A DNA stretch of 51,951 nucleotides from Nitrososphaerales archaeon (GCA_014874415.1 JACWAI010000114.1:1-51951); one strand, 5' to 3'. Positions 15,035 to 23,771 are shown, counted from the first letter of the stretch. Numbers and translations: made by a program. Notes: generated by a model from the letters alone, not told the origin.

Positions 15035-16371
15035 ACACCATGGACCTGGATGAGCTGAACGAGACGGCGGTCTCGGCCGCCAAGAGACTGGGAGTCGACG
15101 ACGCGGTAGCCCTGAGCGCCAGGACAGCGGACAGCATGATCAGGTTCGCCAACAACTCGGCCACTGTCGTAAACAGGGTCGAAGAGGCGGAGCTCACGGT
15201 CTATCTCGCAAAGGACAGGAGGAAGGCCATAGCCTCGACCTCCAACCTCGAGAAGGCGGCGGTCTTGAAGTTCGTCCGAGACCTCTTCGCCTCGATGAAG
15301 GGGCTCCCCGAATCCGAGTACGCCCCCCTCCCCGAGAGGCCCACCAGGTTCTCCCCCAGCAGGCTCGGCTTCGACAGGAAGCTGGAAGACGCCGACGACC
15401 AGCTCCCAGGTCTGGCGAAGACGGCCATCGACTCCGCCAGTTCGGCCGGAGGGAAGAGGTCGGCGGGGGTCATAAGCGCTGGCAGCGGGACCATCGCCAT
15501 CCTCACGTCAGCGGGGACCAGGGGGACCGATTCGAGGACAGCGATCACCCTCAACATCAGGTCCTTCGCAGAGAATGAAGGGAGCGGGCACGGATTGTCC
15601 TGTTCCCCTTGCCTTTCAGATTTCGACCCAGAAGAAGCGGGAAGGAGAGCCGGGGAAGGGGCGAGGTCGATGCGGGAGGCTTCCGAGCCCGAGGCGGGAA
15701 AGTACGAGGTGCTACTCAGCCCCACCGTGGCGTCCAACCTGGTGGAGACTGTAGCCGGGGCGGCGTCTGCGTTCTCCGTCGACGCAGGGACATCCTATCT
15801 CGCGGAGAAGGTGGGGAAGGAGGTGGCAGCAAAATCGTTCAGCCTGACCGACCACGGGGTGACCGGAGGCGGCCTGGGAGGGAGGGTATTCGACGACGAG
15901 GGGGTCAAGACGCGTTCTAACAAGATAATCGAGTCCGGGGTCCTTCTGGGATACCTCCACAACCTGACGACTGCGAAGAAGTGGAAGGTGAAGAGCACAG
16001 GGAGCGCCGGCTTCGTCTCCCCCCACCCCTGGAACCTGGAGGTCGGAGCGGGTGATGCTTCCTACGAGGAGATGGTCAAGGGCATGAAGAAGGGGATCAT
16101 ACTGACGAGCAACTGGTACACGCGGTTCAAGAACTACAGGACAGGCGAGTTCTCGACCGTCCCCCGGGACGGGGCGTACCTCGTAGAGGGGGGCAGGGTC
16201 GTGAAGTCGTTGAAGGGGATGAGGGCAGGGGACGACCTCCAGAGGCTCTTCTCGTCAGTGAGGCTGCTCTCGAAAAAGAGAGAGTGGATCCAATGGTGGG
16301 AGGTGGACACTCCTACGCTCTGTCCCTGGATGCTCATCGAAGGTGTCACGATAACGCGCGCCTACGGGTAA
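15031..16371 (+). CDS. tldE: TldE/PmbA-type protease partner
   Basis: This 446-residue partner of TldD has the same fold but lacks an HExxxH motif, as is normal for the non-catalytic TldE subunit. Recognisable parts are YEVLLSPTVASNLVETV, the LTDHGVTGGGLGGRVFDDEG region, GYLHNLTTAKK and FSTVPRDGAYLVEGG. The gene overlaps tldD by four bases. It converges on trpB2, with a GC-rich hairpin between the two stops. The protein ends ITRAYG. The role is inferred from the pairing. Confidence 0.92.
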   Translation: MNTMDLDELNETAVSAAKRLGVDDAVALSARTADSMIRFANNSATVVNRVEEAELTVYLAKDRRKAIASTSNLEKAAVLKFVRDLFASMKGLPESEYAPLPERPTRFSPSRLGFDRKLEDADDQLPGLAKTAIDSASSAGGKRSAGVISAGSGTIAILTSAGTRGTDSRTAITLNIRSFAENEGSGHGLSCSPCLSDFDPEEAGRRAGEGARSMREASEPEAGKYEVLLSPTVASNLVETVAGAASAFSVDAGTSYLAEKVGKEVAAKSFSLTDHGVTGGGLGGRVFDDEGVKTRSNKIIESGVLLGYLHNLTTAKKWKVKSTGSAGFVSPHPWNLEVGAGDASYEEMVKGMKKGIILTSNWYTRFKNYRTGEFSTVPRDGAYLVEGGRVVKSLKGMRAGDDLQRLFSSVRLLSKKREWIQWWEVDTPTLCPWMLIEGVTITRAYG

Positions 16372-16382
16372 AAGTGGGGATG

Positions 16383-16400
16383 GCCGCGCACCAGCGCGGC
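16383..16400. terminator. GC-rich hairpin between convergent tldE and trpB2
   Basis: A perfect inverted repeat with 7-bp arms, GCCGCGC / GCGCGGC, and a 4-nt loop (ACCA) lies in the 42-bp gap between two converging genes. No T-run follows on either strand, so it is not a standard intrinsic terminator. It could mark or stabilise the 3' ends of both transcripts. Confidence 0.5.
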
Positions 16401-16413
16401 TGACTTCCGCAGT

Positions 16414-17781
16414 CTAGCGGACGACGGGAACCGCTTCCAGTGCCTGGCTGAGGGCCCGATCGTCGGGCTCGTAGTCGACTAGCTTGTTCGCTAGCTTGTC
16501 CTCGTATGCCTTCAGATCGAGGAGGCCGTGCCCGCTGAGGTTGAAGAGGATGGTCTTCTCCTCACCCTTCCGTTTGCACTCCAGAGCGATGTCTATGGCT
16601 GCCTTCACAGCGTGGTTGGTTTCGGGCGCTGCCACTATGCCCTCCGTCTGGGCAAGGAGGATGCCCGCCTCCATGATCTCGTTCTGTGAGTAGGCGACGC
16701 TGCGCATGTACCCTTTGTCGATTAGCATGCACATGGACGGAGCCTTGCCGTGGTATCTCAGCCCGCCTGCGTGGATGGGGGGGCACTGGTAGGTGTGCCC
16801 GACGGTGTGCATCTTGATCAGAGGTGTCGTTTCAGCGGCGTCGGCGAAGTCGTACCTGTATGAGCCCCGCGTTGTGGACGGGACGGCCTTGGGCTCGGCG
16901 GCCACGAACTCTGCTCCGCTCTTGCCCCGGAGCTTGTCCCGCATGAACGGGTAGGCGAGGCCGGCGTAGTTGCTCCCGCCCCCGATGCATCCGACGATGT
17001 AGTCGGGGTCGTCCCCGAACTCTTCCATCTGGAGCTTCGCCTCCTGCCCGATTACCGACTGGTGGGTGAGGACGTGGTTGAGCACGCTCCCTAGGGCGTA
17101 CTTGGTGTTGTCGTGGGTGACGCAGTCCTCTATCGCCTCGCTGATGGCTATGCCCAGGCTTCCTGGGTGGTTGGGGTCCTGCTGGATGAACTTCTTGCCT
17201 GCATTGGTTCTTGAACTGGGCGACGCGTAAACCTCGGCGCCGTAGACTTCCATCAGCGTCCGCCTGTAGGGCTTCTGGTCGTAGCTGCTCCTCGTCATGT
17301 AGACGGTCAGGTCGATGTCGAAGAGCGCCGTGGCCAGAGCTAGAGCGCTCCCCCACTGGCCGGCCCCTGTCTCCGTGGCAAGCCGTTCGGTGCCCTCCTT
17401 CTTGTGATAGTAGGCCTGGGCTATGGCTGTGTTGGGCTTGTGGCTCCCCGTCGGGTTGAGGTCTTCTCGTTTGAAGTAGATCTTGGCAGGCGTCTTCAGC
17501 TTCTGCTCGAGCCTCGTGGCGCGGTAGAGGGGGGTGGGGCGCCCCAGACGGAGGTAGGCTTCCCTCACCTCGTCGGGGATTGGAATGAACTCCTGGGTGG
17601 ACACTTCCTGCATCACGCACTCCTTTGCGAAGAGGCGCAGGAGCGGCTCCGGTGCCATGGGCTTCGTTGTGCTCGGGTCGAGGGGGGGAGGGAGTGGTTC
17701 CGGGAGGTCGTGCTGGATGTTGTAGTAGTCCGAAGGCAGCTTGTCCTGTGAGAGGACGGCTTTGAGTTGGGTCCTGCTCAT
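16414..17781 (-). CDS. trpB2: Tryptophan synthase beta-like protein, TrpB2 type
   Basis: This 455-residue PLP enzyme is of the TrpB2 class. It keeps the Schiff-base lysine K115 in TGSHKPNTA, the GAGQWGSALA glycine/phosphate region and CIGGGSNYAG, which binds the PLP phosphate. TrpB2 proteins make tryptophan from indole and serine, often without TrpA. No trpA or other trp gene is visible here, consistent with a stand-alone enzyme. The ATG at 17781 is chosen because GATATATTCC lies about 26 bp upstream on the minus strand; the longer frame to 17868 would run through that promoter. The divergent neighbour is an ACT-domain regulator, possibly tied to amino acid metabolism. Confidence 0.92.
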   Translation of the reverse strand: MSRTQLKAVLSQDKLPSDYYNIQHDLPEPLPPPLDPSTTKPMAPEPLLRLFAKECVMQEVSTQEFIPIPDEVREAYLRLGRPTPLYRATRLEQKLKTPAKIYFKREDLNPTGSHKPNTAIAQAYYHKKEGTERLATETGAGQWGSALALATALFDIDLTVYMTRSSYDQKPYRRTLMEVYGAEVYASPSSRTNAGKKFIQQDPNHPGSLGIAISEAIEDCVTHDNTKYALGSVLNHVLTHQSVIGQEAKLQMEEFGDDPDYIVGCIGGGSNYAGLAYPFMRDKLRGKSGAEFVAAEPKAVPSTTRGSYRYDFADAAETTPLIKMHTVGHTYQCPPIHAGGLRYHGKAPSMCMLIDKGYMRSVAYSQNEIMEAGILLAQTEGIVAAPETNHAVKAAIDIALECKRKGEEKTILFNLSGHGLLDLKAYEDKLANKLVDYEPDDRALSQALEAVPVVR

Positions 17782-17803
17782 GGTATGGGGCGGTTCCGTG
17801 ACA

Positions 17804-17813
17804 GATATATTCC
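17804..17813 (-). promoter_or_regulatory. TATA-like element of trpB2
   Basis: Reading the minus strand, GGAATATATC is centred about 26 bp before the ATG at 17781. It supports the shorter start for trpB2. Confidence 0.5.
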
Positions 17814-17894
17814 ATCGTGCACAACTGTGAACGTGCTCTTCGTTCGGGGTTTGGCTGGAAACGCTCAAGAAAGCACACTTCGGTACACGGTGTC

Positions 17895-18401
17895 ATGTGG
17901 CCCCAGATCAAGGCCGAGTTCGAGAGGCAGGTGGTGCGTCCCGCGGTCGTCAGGAAGATGATAGAGTGCGGGATGAGGGTGTCCGACGATGAAAAGATCT
18001 ACGTCGGTGACATCGAGGTGGACTATCTCGCTGTCGCCAGGGCGGTCGGGGTGGATAGGAGGGTGGTGAAGCAGACGGCGCATCAGATCCGGACCAGCCA
18101 ATATCTCTACTCGATATTCTCCAAGACGAAGCCCTTGGGGACGAGCCTGGTCGACCTGGTGTCTCTCCTCGGGTACTCCGCCATCGTGGTGGAGGCGGAC
18201 CCGAAGTCGCCGGGGGTGATGGCAGTGGTAGCGGAAATCCTGTCCCGGCACGGGATGGTCGTAAGGCAAGCCGTGGCCGAGGACCCTGAGATGGTCCCGG
18301 ATGCGAAGTTGACCCTCGTCGTCGAAGGTCAGATCACGGGCCAGGCAATGGAGGAGCTGCATGGCCTGATGGTCGTCCGCAGCATCAAGATACTGAAGTG
18401 A
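17895..18401 (+). CDS. Predicted amino-acid metabolism regulator with ACT domain
   Basis: This 168-residue protein has an N-terminal helix-turn-helix-like part (DYLAVARAVGVDRRVVKQTAHQI, about 45-70) and a C-terminal ACT-like domain with SPGVMAVVAEILSRHGMVVRQ and LTLVVEGQI. It matches the archaeal ACT-domain regulator family often found near homoserine or aromatic amino acid genes. The ATG at 17895 gives the family's usual length. It is divergent from trpB2 (113 bp), and the next kinase gene starts 1 bp after its stop, so it is probably co-transcribed with that gene. The ligand is unknown. Confidence 0.8.
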   Translation: MWPQIKAEFERQVVRPAVVRKMIECGMRVSDDEKIYVGDIEVDYLAVARAVGVDRRVVKQTAHQIRTSQYLYSIFSKTKPLGTSLVDLVSLLGYSAIVVEADPKSPGVMAVVAEILSRHGMVVRQAVAEDPEMVPDAKLTLVVEGQITGQAMEELHGLMVVRSIKILK

Positions 18402-18402
18402 A

Positions 18403-19359
18403 TTGGCCAGAAAATTCGACGTCGCGGTGATGCACGACTTCTTTGTCGACAGGCTGGTGCATGTGGATTCACTAGACGGGATCATCGGGAAGGTGGCGGA
18501 GAAAGCGGGGTCCGGCGGCGGGGGCGTGCATGGGATCGCTCAGGAAGAGGTGAGAGGGGGGAACGCCGTCAACCTCGCCCACGCGCTCTCCAGGCTCGGG
18601 CTGAGGACCCTCCTAATCACGCACAGCGACAGGACGCACGAGCCCCTCCTCAGGCGCAGCTTCGAAGGTCTCAACGCGGAGGTGAGGGTCAAGCCCCTGC
18701 CGGCGGGGCTCACGGTGGCGTTCGAAGAGAAGGTAAACGTGATGCTCGGAGACACCAGGGGTGCCTCCGATTTCGGGCCCTCTCGCCTCGATGAAAGAGA
18801 CTGGTCTGCTCTGGAGAAGTCAAGGGTGGTCTGTTCTGTTAACTGGGCGGCGAACCTGCGGGGGACCGAACTTCTGGTCGGGCTCCGGAAGCGCCTCGGG
18901 AACGAGAAGGCGATCTTCTTCGACCCTGCCGACTTCAGGGACAGGATGCCCGAGTTCATGGAGCTACTGGAGACCATCCCCAAGAAAAGGCTCGTCGACT
19001 GGATCAGCATGAACCAGCACGAGAGCGTCGAATCCGCGAAGGCGGTCGGGGTTTACTCCGATCGCCTGACAGACGTCTGCAGGAGCCTGGCAGGTGCCCT
19101 GGGGGTGACCTTCGACCTCCACGCGGTGGAGAAGTCCTACACCAGCGAAGGTACGAGGGTGTCGAGCGCCCCGGTCCGGAGGAAGAAGCACCGAAGGCTC
19201 ACGGGCGCGGGGGACGTCTGGGACGCCGGCGCGATCTATGGCAGGCTCAAGGGGATGGACGAGGTCGACAGGCTCAAATTCGCGAACAGGGCGGCGAACA
19301 TCTATCTCGAGAGCGACGAGCTCGTGCCTCCCACAGCCAAGCAGGTGGAGGAAGGCTAG
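18403..19359 (+). CDS. PfkB-family carbohydrate/nucleoside kinase
   Basis: This 318-residue ribokinase-fold protein shows GGNAVNLAHALSRLGLRT (substrate side), VNWAANLRG and, near the end, TGAGDVWDAG with the catalytic base D271 and anion hole. It should phosphorylate a sugar or nucleoside with ATP or ADP. The start is TTG at 18403, directly after the ACT regulator stop, so the two share a transcript. The converging coiled-coil gene ends 2 bp away. The substrate cannot be read from sequence. Confidence 0.87.
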   Translation: MARKFDVAVMHDFFVDRLVHVDSLDGIIGKVAEKAGSGGGGVHGIAQEEVRGGNAVNLAHALSRLGLRTLLITHSDRTHEPLLRRSFEGLNAEVRVKPLPAGLTVAFEEKVNVMLGDTRGASDFGPSRLDERDWSALEKSRVVCSVNWAANLRGTELLVGLRKRLGNEKAIFFDPADFRDRMPEFMELLETIPKKRLVDWISMNQHESVESAKAVGVYSDRLTDVCRSLAGALGVTFDLHAVEKSYTSEGTRVSSAPVRRKKHRRLTGAGDVWDAGAIYGRLKGMDEVDRLKFANRAANIYLESDELVPPTAKQVEEG

Positions 19360-19361
19360 AA

Positions 19362-19892
19362 TTACTTCTCCAGCATCCTCGAGAAGGTCCAGGAAACGGT
19401 GCTGAGTATCTCGTTGAGCCGGGCCTTCTCTCGATAGTTTTCGATAACGACCTTGACTATGTTGCCGTTCGCTTCGTCGACGTCGTACTTCAGCTCAGCC
19501 CCCTTCGCCAGCTTCCCTGACTTTGCGAGCTCCTCGTCCTTCGCCTTCATCCCCTGGAGTATCTTCCCAAGGAGGAAGGACTTGAATGGCGGGGTCGACG
19601 ACTTCAGGACGACGCCGCTGCTCGGCTCAATCGCTACTGCGTCCGAGGTTATCGACGCCTTCGCTATCACCTGACCTCCCTTGTCTCGCTTCAGCTCCCT
19701 TGTCTCAGGCGCCTCCCTGGCTTCTGCCATCATGTCGCTTGCCTGCTTGAATGTCGAAGCGCGGAGCGTCGTGTCGACGTACCCTAATGTCTCGCTCAGC
19801 CTTTCGATTTCGTCCTGGAGCTGCGCTATCCTGTCTTCCAGCCAGAGCTTGAGCTCGGCCGCCTTCTTCATGTCGCGGTCCTGGGCAGCCAT
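19362..19892 (-). CDS. Conserved coiled-coil protein, unknown function
   Basis: This 176-residue protein has a coiled coil at about 5-45 (LKLWLEDRIAQLQDEIERL), then a beta-rich C-terminal half (AIEPSSGVVLKSSTPPFKSFLLGKIL and IVKVVIENYREK). No family is recognised. It may be an archaea-specific protein with a prefoldin-like heptad stretch followed by a globular domain. The ATG start at 19892 has a TTTTTAGC element about 26-28 bp upstream. It is divergent from the membrane transporter gene. Confidence 0.75.
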   Translation of the reverse strand: MAAQDRDMKKAAELKLWLEDRIAQLQDEIERLSETLGYVDTTLRASTFKQASDMMAEAREAPETRELKRDKGGQVIAKASITSDAVAIEPSSGVVLKSSTPPFKSFLLGKILQGMKAKDEELAKSGKLAKGAELKYDVDEANGNIVKVVIENYREKARLNEILSTVSWTFSRMLEK

Positions 19893-19982
19893 CGAGGCAA
19901 GTCCATCCGGGTTGCGCTAAAAACGTTAACGGGGAGGGGCATTGGTGAAAGTGTTAAGAACGATGGGAAGGGAACGGTTCGG

Positions 19983-20726
19983 TTGTTCGGGGGCAGGCGC
20001 CGCTCGTTCCTTGTGGCAAGCACGGCAGTCCTGGCCGCACTCTACGCGGTCCTTGGGCTGGTCCCCATATCAAGACTCGTAGGGATATCTAGCTTCATCA
20101 CTCTCAGAGAAGCCATCAGCCCCCTGATTGGGGTGATCCTGGGCCCTCTGGGGGGAGTGGCTGTGGTCATCGGTGTCGTCCTCGATTTCGGCTTGGGGAG
20201 ACCGGTAGTTTTCCTGGGCCTTGACTTCCTGATTGACTTGGCGGCGGTTATCACCGCAGGCCTTGCGTTCACTGGCAGAAGGAAGTCGGCAGTCCTGTTC
20301 TCGGGTGCCCTGATCCTGATATTCCTTGTCGGTCCTTCCTCGGCATGGCTTGTGGACGTCGGAAGCGTCCCGGTCCCTTTCGTCTGGATGCACGCCGCCT
20401 CCGTTGTAATACTGGCCGCGGCGCTCTACCTGGAATCAAGTAGGAGGATCCAGAGGCTGAGCTGGGTCTTCGTAGGCTCCGTGGTGTTCGCTTCAACCAT
20501 GGCCGGGCACATCATGGGAGGGATACTCACTGAATACGTCTACCTTAGCCAAGGAATCCTCTTCGGTGCCGGGTCTGTAGGCGCGTACTGGTCGACGGTG
20601 TTCTTCCTGTACCCGGCTGAGAGGGTGTTTCTCACACTTGCAGGGACAGCAGTGGCGCTGCCGGTGCTTCGAGCACTTTCGAGAAGGCAACAAAGCGGCG
20701 CGGCACCTGAATTGCCGGCATGTTGA
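19983..20726 (+). CDS. ECF-transporter S-component-like membrane protein
   Basis: This 247-residue membrane protein has about six hydrophobic helices. It shows the S-component-like pattern of an early small-residue helix (STAVLAALYAVLG), then TLREAISPLIGVILGPLGGVAVV, reminiscent of vitamin-specific substrate-capture subunits of energy-coupling-factor transporters. The start is TTG at 19983, with a TTAAG element about 27 bp upstream. No ECF ATPase or T component lies nearby, so it would have to share a common module. The substrate is unknown. Confidence 0.65.
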   Translation: MFGGRRRSFLVASTAVLAALYAVLGLVPISRLVGISSFITLREAISPLIGVILGPLGGVAVVIGVVLDFGLGRPVVFLGLDFLIDLAAVITAGLAFTGRRKSAVLFSGALILIFLVGPSSAWLVDVGSVPVPFVWMHAASVVILAAALYLESSRRIQRLSWVFVGSVVFASTMAGHIMGGILTEYVYLSQGILFGAGSVGAYWSTVFFLYPAERVFLTLAGTAVALPVLRALSRRQQSGAAPELPAC

Positions 20727-20750
20727 ATCAATTCGGGAGCATCCTTTAAT

Positions 20751-20764
20751 GCCCTAATCAGGGC
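20751..20764 (+). promoter_or_regulatory. Inverted repeat between TATA and start of the isocitrate dehydrogenase-like gene
   Basis: GCCCT-AATC-AGGGC is a perfect inverted repeat lying between the TATA-like TTTAAT (centred near 20746) and the ATG at 20772. Its place over the expected transcription start suits a repressor site or a 5' hairpin. No other copy was noticed. Confidence 0.35.
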
Positions 20765-20771
20765 TCGAATC

Positions 20772-21974
20772 ATGATGGAAGGACCGGGAAGATCCTTTGA
20801 CGCGGCGCTCGCCCACTTTCGCGGACTCCTGCAGGAACAGGTGGACCGCTCCGAAAGGATAGGAAAGCAAGTCGAGTGGCTCGATTATACGAAGCTGGAC
20901 AAGCTCGTAATAGGCGTCATAGGTGGGGACGGGATAGGCCCCATAATAGCCAAGGAGACGAAAAGGGTCCTAGAGCAGCTCCTCAAGGAGGAGATCAGGA
21001 CTGGGAAGGTAGAGATAAGGGAAATCGGGGGCCTCACCATCGAGAACAGGATCAGGCAGATGAAGCCCCTTCCGGACGAAGTCCTCGCAGAGATCAAGAA
21101 GTGCCACGTCCTGCTGAAGGGGCCGACCACCACGCCCGAGGAAGGGAGCGGCATGCCCAACATCGAGAGCGCCAACATCGCAATCAGGAGGACCTTCGAC
21201 CTCTTCGCGAACGTCCGCCCAGTCAGGGTGCCGTCCCTGGGCATAGACTGGGTCTTCTTCAGGGAGAACACCGAAGGAGAATACGTCCTCGGGAGCCGGG
21301 GGCTGATGGTGACGCCCCAGCTCGCCGTAGACTTCAAGGTGATCACCAGGCCCGGGGCCGAGAGGATAATCAGACTCGCCTTCGAGCACGCGAAGAAGAC
21401 CGGGAGGAAGAAAGTCACCGTCGTGACCAAGGCCAACGTGATCAAGACGACGGACGGCCTGTTCCTTGAGACGGCGAAGAAGGTGGCGGCCGAATTCCCT
21501 GAGATCAAGTGGGACGGGTGGTACGTCGACGTGTTCACAGCCAAGCTCATCGATGAAAAGAGGAGGCGCGAGTTCGAAGTCGTCGTCCTCCCGAACCTCT
21601 ACGGGGACATCGTCACAGACGAGGCAGCAGAGATCCAGGGGGGCGTCGGGACGGCCGGAAGCGCCAACATCGGCGCGAAGTTCGGCATGTTTGAGGCGAT
21701 CCACGGTTCGGCTCCCAGGATGATGACGGAGGGAAGGGGCGCCTACGCCGACCCGCTCAGCCTGATGAGGGCCTCCGTCATGATGCTGGAGCACGTCGGG
21801 ATGCTGAAGCAGGGACGGCGCCTGGGGATGGCGCTTGACGTCTGCGCCCTCTACGAAAAGAAGTCTGTCATCACTGGGCGGCCTGACGGAGCGACGGCAA
21901 GCCAGTTCGGGGACGAGGTCATCGCTGTCCTGAGGAACCCAGAGCTCGAAGCGCTATGGCTGTCTCACCAGTAG
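20772..21974 (+). CDS. Isocitrate/isopropylmalate dehydrogenase family enzyme, isocitrate dehydrogenase-like
   Basis: This 400-residue protein opens with an extension of about 40 residues, then GVIGGDGIGPIIAKE. SANIAIRRTFDLFANVRPVR and FFRENTEGEY resemble NAD-type isocitrate dehydrogenases. VTKANVIKTTDGLF, the Asp residues in NLYGDIVTDEAAEIQGG (metal site) and EAIHGSAP (cofactor site) follow. The most likely reaction is oxidative decarboxylation of isocitrate to 2-oxoglutarate, but homoisocitrate or isopropylmalate cannot be excluded by eye. It converges on acylphosphatase (18 bp). A TATA-like TTTAAT lies 26 bp upstream of the ATG. Confidence 0.85.
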   Translation: MMEGPGRSFDAALAHFRGLLQEQVDRSERIGKQVEWLDYTKLDKLVIGVIGGDGIGPIIAKETKRVLEQLLKEEIRTGKVEIREIGGLTIENRIRQMKPLPDEVLAEIKKCHVLLKGPTTTPEEGSGMPNIESANIAIRRTFDLFANVRPVRVPSLGIDWVFFRENTEGEYVLGSRGLMVTPQLAVDFKVITRPGAERIIRLAFEHAKKTGRKKVTVVTKANVIKTTDGLFLETAKKVAAEFPEIKWDGWYVDVFTAKLIDEKRRREFEVVVLPNLYGDIVTDEAAEIQGGVGTAGSANIGAKFGMFEAIHGSAPRMMTEGRGAYADPLSLMRASVMMLEHVGMLKQGRRLGMALDVCALYEKKSVITGRPDGATASQFGDEVIAVLRNPELEALWLSHQ

Positions 21975-21992
21975 GGACTCCCTTGTTTGCTT

Positions 21993-22265
21993 CTAGCCGT
22001 GGATCCTGAAGTCACGGTGGTTCCGCGGAGCGGTCGCCTCCACCAACAACCTGTCGACGCGCGCGCGGGGAGGACCGGAGCGGGCCCAGTCGAGCACCCT
22101 CTTCACGTCCCGCTCGTCCCCCTCCAGGAACGCCTCCACCGAGCCGTCGGGGAGGTTCCTCACCCACCCACGGACCCCGAGATCGGTGGCGAGCCTGGCC
22201 ATGCTCGAGCGGAAAGAAACGCCGTGGACGATGCCCTCTATCCTGAGCCGAACCGCTTTCGCCAC
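21993..22265 (-). CDS. acyP: Acylphosphatase
   Basis: This 90-residue protein matches acylphosphatase in length and motifs. IVHGVSFRSSM carries the phosphate-binding loop and catalytic Arg (usually VQGVGFR), and WVRNLPDGSVEAFLEG carries the catalytic Asn. It hydrolyses acyl phosphates such as carbamoyl phosphate or 1,3-bisphosphoglycerate in the cytosol. The start is GTG at 22265, 6 bp after the MarC stop, so both are likely on one transcript. Confidence 0.93.
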   Translation of the reverse strand: MAKAVRLRIEGIVHGVSFRSSMARLATDLGVRGWVRNLPDGSVEAFLEGDERDVKRVLDWARSGPPRARVDRLLVEATAPRNHRDFRIHG

Positions 22266-22271
22266 CCTGCC

Positions 22272-22892
22272 TCACCTGATTCCGGCGATGACGTCGGTCA
22301 ACCCGACGATGACAAAGGAAACGGCCAGCGCGGCTATGAGGAGGGCTGTGATCCTGGAAAGGGCTATGGTCCCGTTCGTGCCGAGGAACCTCCTCACCCA
22401 GTCGGAGCTGGACAGAATGAGGTACGTCAGGAAGGTGTTCAGCGCGACGACAACCAGGGCCAGGAACGGGCTGTAGGGCGAGGCGGAGATGATGATGACC
22501 GTGGATATCGCACCGGGGCCCGCGAGCAGCGGGGTGGCGAGCGGGAAGGCGGCTATCTCTGACGGCTGCAGCCCCCTCGTGCGGTCCTTCTCCCCCCTGA
22601 GGTGGTCCACGGCCACGATGAACAGTATGATCCCCCCGGCGACGCGGAAGTCATCGACCGTTATCCCGAATATGTCGAAGATGAGCCAACCGAAGAGCGC
22701 GAACACCACCAGGATGGCCGCCGAGATGATGACCGCCTCCTTGACTATCCTTTTCCTGCCTTCGGAGATGCCCTCTGTCAGGCCGATGAAGATCGGCACC
22801 GTCCCGACGGCGTCGATGACTGCGAAAAGGAGGACGAAAGCTTCGACGAAGAGCCCAAAGTCGAATGCGAAGAATGACGAGAAAAGAGACAA
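22272..22892 (-). CDS. MarC-family integral membrane protein
   Basis: This 206-residue protein has about six membrane helices in the MarC pattern: LFAVIDAVGTVPIFIGLTEG, FRVAGGIILFIVAVDHL, FPLATPLLAGPGAISTVIII and a C-terminal helix ending GLTDVIAGIR. Members are widespread, and their transport role is poorly defined. The start is TTG at 22892, about 33 bp from an AT-rich element shared with the divergent MIP18-family gene. Acylphosphatase follows within 6 bp. Confidence 0.9.
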   Translation of the reverse strand: MSLFSSFFAFDFGLFVEAFVLLFAVIDAVGTVPIFIGLTEGISEGRKRIVKEAVIISAAILVVFALFGWLIFDIFGITVDDFRVAGGIILFIVAVDHLRGEKDRTRGLQPSEIAAFPLATPLLAGPGAISTVIIISASPYSPFLALVVVALNTFLTYLILSSSDWVRRFLGTNGTIALSRITALLIAALAVSFVIVGLTDVIAGIR

Positions 22893-22919
22893 CTCTTCGA
22901 GACCGGGAGCCTTCCAAAC

Positions 22920-22931
22920 GGATAAATAAGC
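22920..22931. promoter_or_regulatory. Shared TATA-like element, MarC gene / MIP18-family gene
   Basis: GGATAAATAAGC is the only AT-rich block between the divergent starts at 22892 and 22957 and lies about 31-33 bp from each. One element may serve both directions. Confidence 0.45.
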
Positions 22932-22956
22932 AGTTGACTCGTTTCTTCCTAGAACC

Positions 22957-23262
22957 TTGTCTCAGGTGACCGAGTCGTCCATCAACGACGCCATGTCGAA
23001 GATAATGGACCCCGAGCTCGGGAGGCCGATTACCGACTTGAAGCTGATAGACAGGATGACGGTATCGGACGGGTCAGTCGACCTAGAGTTTCATCTCACG
23101 GCTCCCTTCTGCCCCCCTGTATTCGCCCTCAAGATTGCGAGCGACATCAAGGCGGGGCTCCTTTCCGTCCAGGGGGTGACCAGCGCCAAGGTGACCCTGC
23201 GCGGCCATTACCTCGCAGACGCGGTAAACAAGCAGGTAAACAAGCCCGCCCAGACCCAGTAG
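22957..23262 (+). CDS. MIP18/DUF59-family Fe-S assembly-type protein
   Basis: This 101-residue protein has the MIP18 pattern: IMDPELGRPITDLKLID, DLEFHLTAPFCPPVFALKIA with the conserved Cys, then VTSAKVTLRGHYL. Family members help build or deliver Fe-S clusters (SufT/CIA-type) or act in phenylacetate degradation (PaaD). The many Fe-S proteins in this genome fit the first role. The start is TTG at 22957. The YbaK gene begins 10 bp after its stop. Confidence 0.85.
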   Translation: MSQVTESSINDAMSKIMDPELGRPITDLKLIDRMTVSDGSVDLEFHLTAPFCPPVFALKIASDIKAGLLSVQGVTSAKVTLRGHYLADAVNKQVNKPAQTQ

Positions 23263-23272
23263 GGCCTTCGAA

Positions 23273-23731
23273 GTGGGAAGCCGGGAGCGCGTCGTAGATT
23301 TTCTCACGAGGTCAGGCGCGGCCTTCGAACTAAGGGACTTCGGGGAGAGCACCAGGAACTCCTCGCTCGCCGCTTCAGCCCTCGGATGCACGATCGCGGA
23401 GATAGCGAAGAGCGTGGTATTCGTCGGGAGGATGACAGCGGTGGTGACCATATCAGGGGACAGGCGGGTGGGACAATCGAAACTGTCAGGTTTGATGGGA
23501 GAGCCGATGCGCACCGCGACCCCCGACGAGGTCAGGGAGCGGACGGGGTTCCCCGTCGGAGGGGTCCCCCCATTCCCTCACAGGGAGGGGGTCCGCGTCC
23601 TCCCTGACACCTCCCTTGCCAGGTTCAGCCATGTCTGGGCCGCGGCGGGGACGCCCAATTCAGTCTTCAGGATCTCCACATCGGACCTCCTTCGACTGGT
23701 CGGAGCGGGCCCCTACGAGCTTGCGGGATAG
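23273..23731 (+). CDS. YbaK/EbsC-family aminoacyl-tRNA deacylase
   Basis: This 152-residue protein is of the YbaK/ProX editing-domain family, which clears mischarged aminoacyl-tRNA. Seen: CTIAEIAKSVVFVGR with the conserved Lys, VVTISGDRRVGQSKL, a GFPVGGVPPFPH loop and a C-terminal RISTSDLLRLVGA. The start is GTG at 23273. It probably shares a transcript with the MIP18-family gene upstream. Confidence 0.9.
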   Translation: MGSRERVVDFLTRSGAAFELRDFGESTRNSSLAASALGCTIAEIAKSVVFVGRMTAVVTISGDRRVGQSKLSGLMGEPMRTATPDEVRERTGFPVGGVPPFPHREGVRVLPDTSLARFSHVWAAAGTPNSVFRISTSDLLRLVGAGPYELAG

Positions 23732-23771
23732 GCTGGAAGGGTTTTAGAGATAGGGTTCGGGCTCTATAGAC

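Noticed and set aside
16414-17781. TrpB2 as part of a tryptophan operon
   Set aside because: No trpA or other trp gene is adjacent; neighbours are tldE and an ACT regulator, so it is treated as stand-alone.
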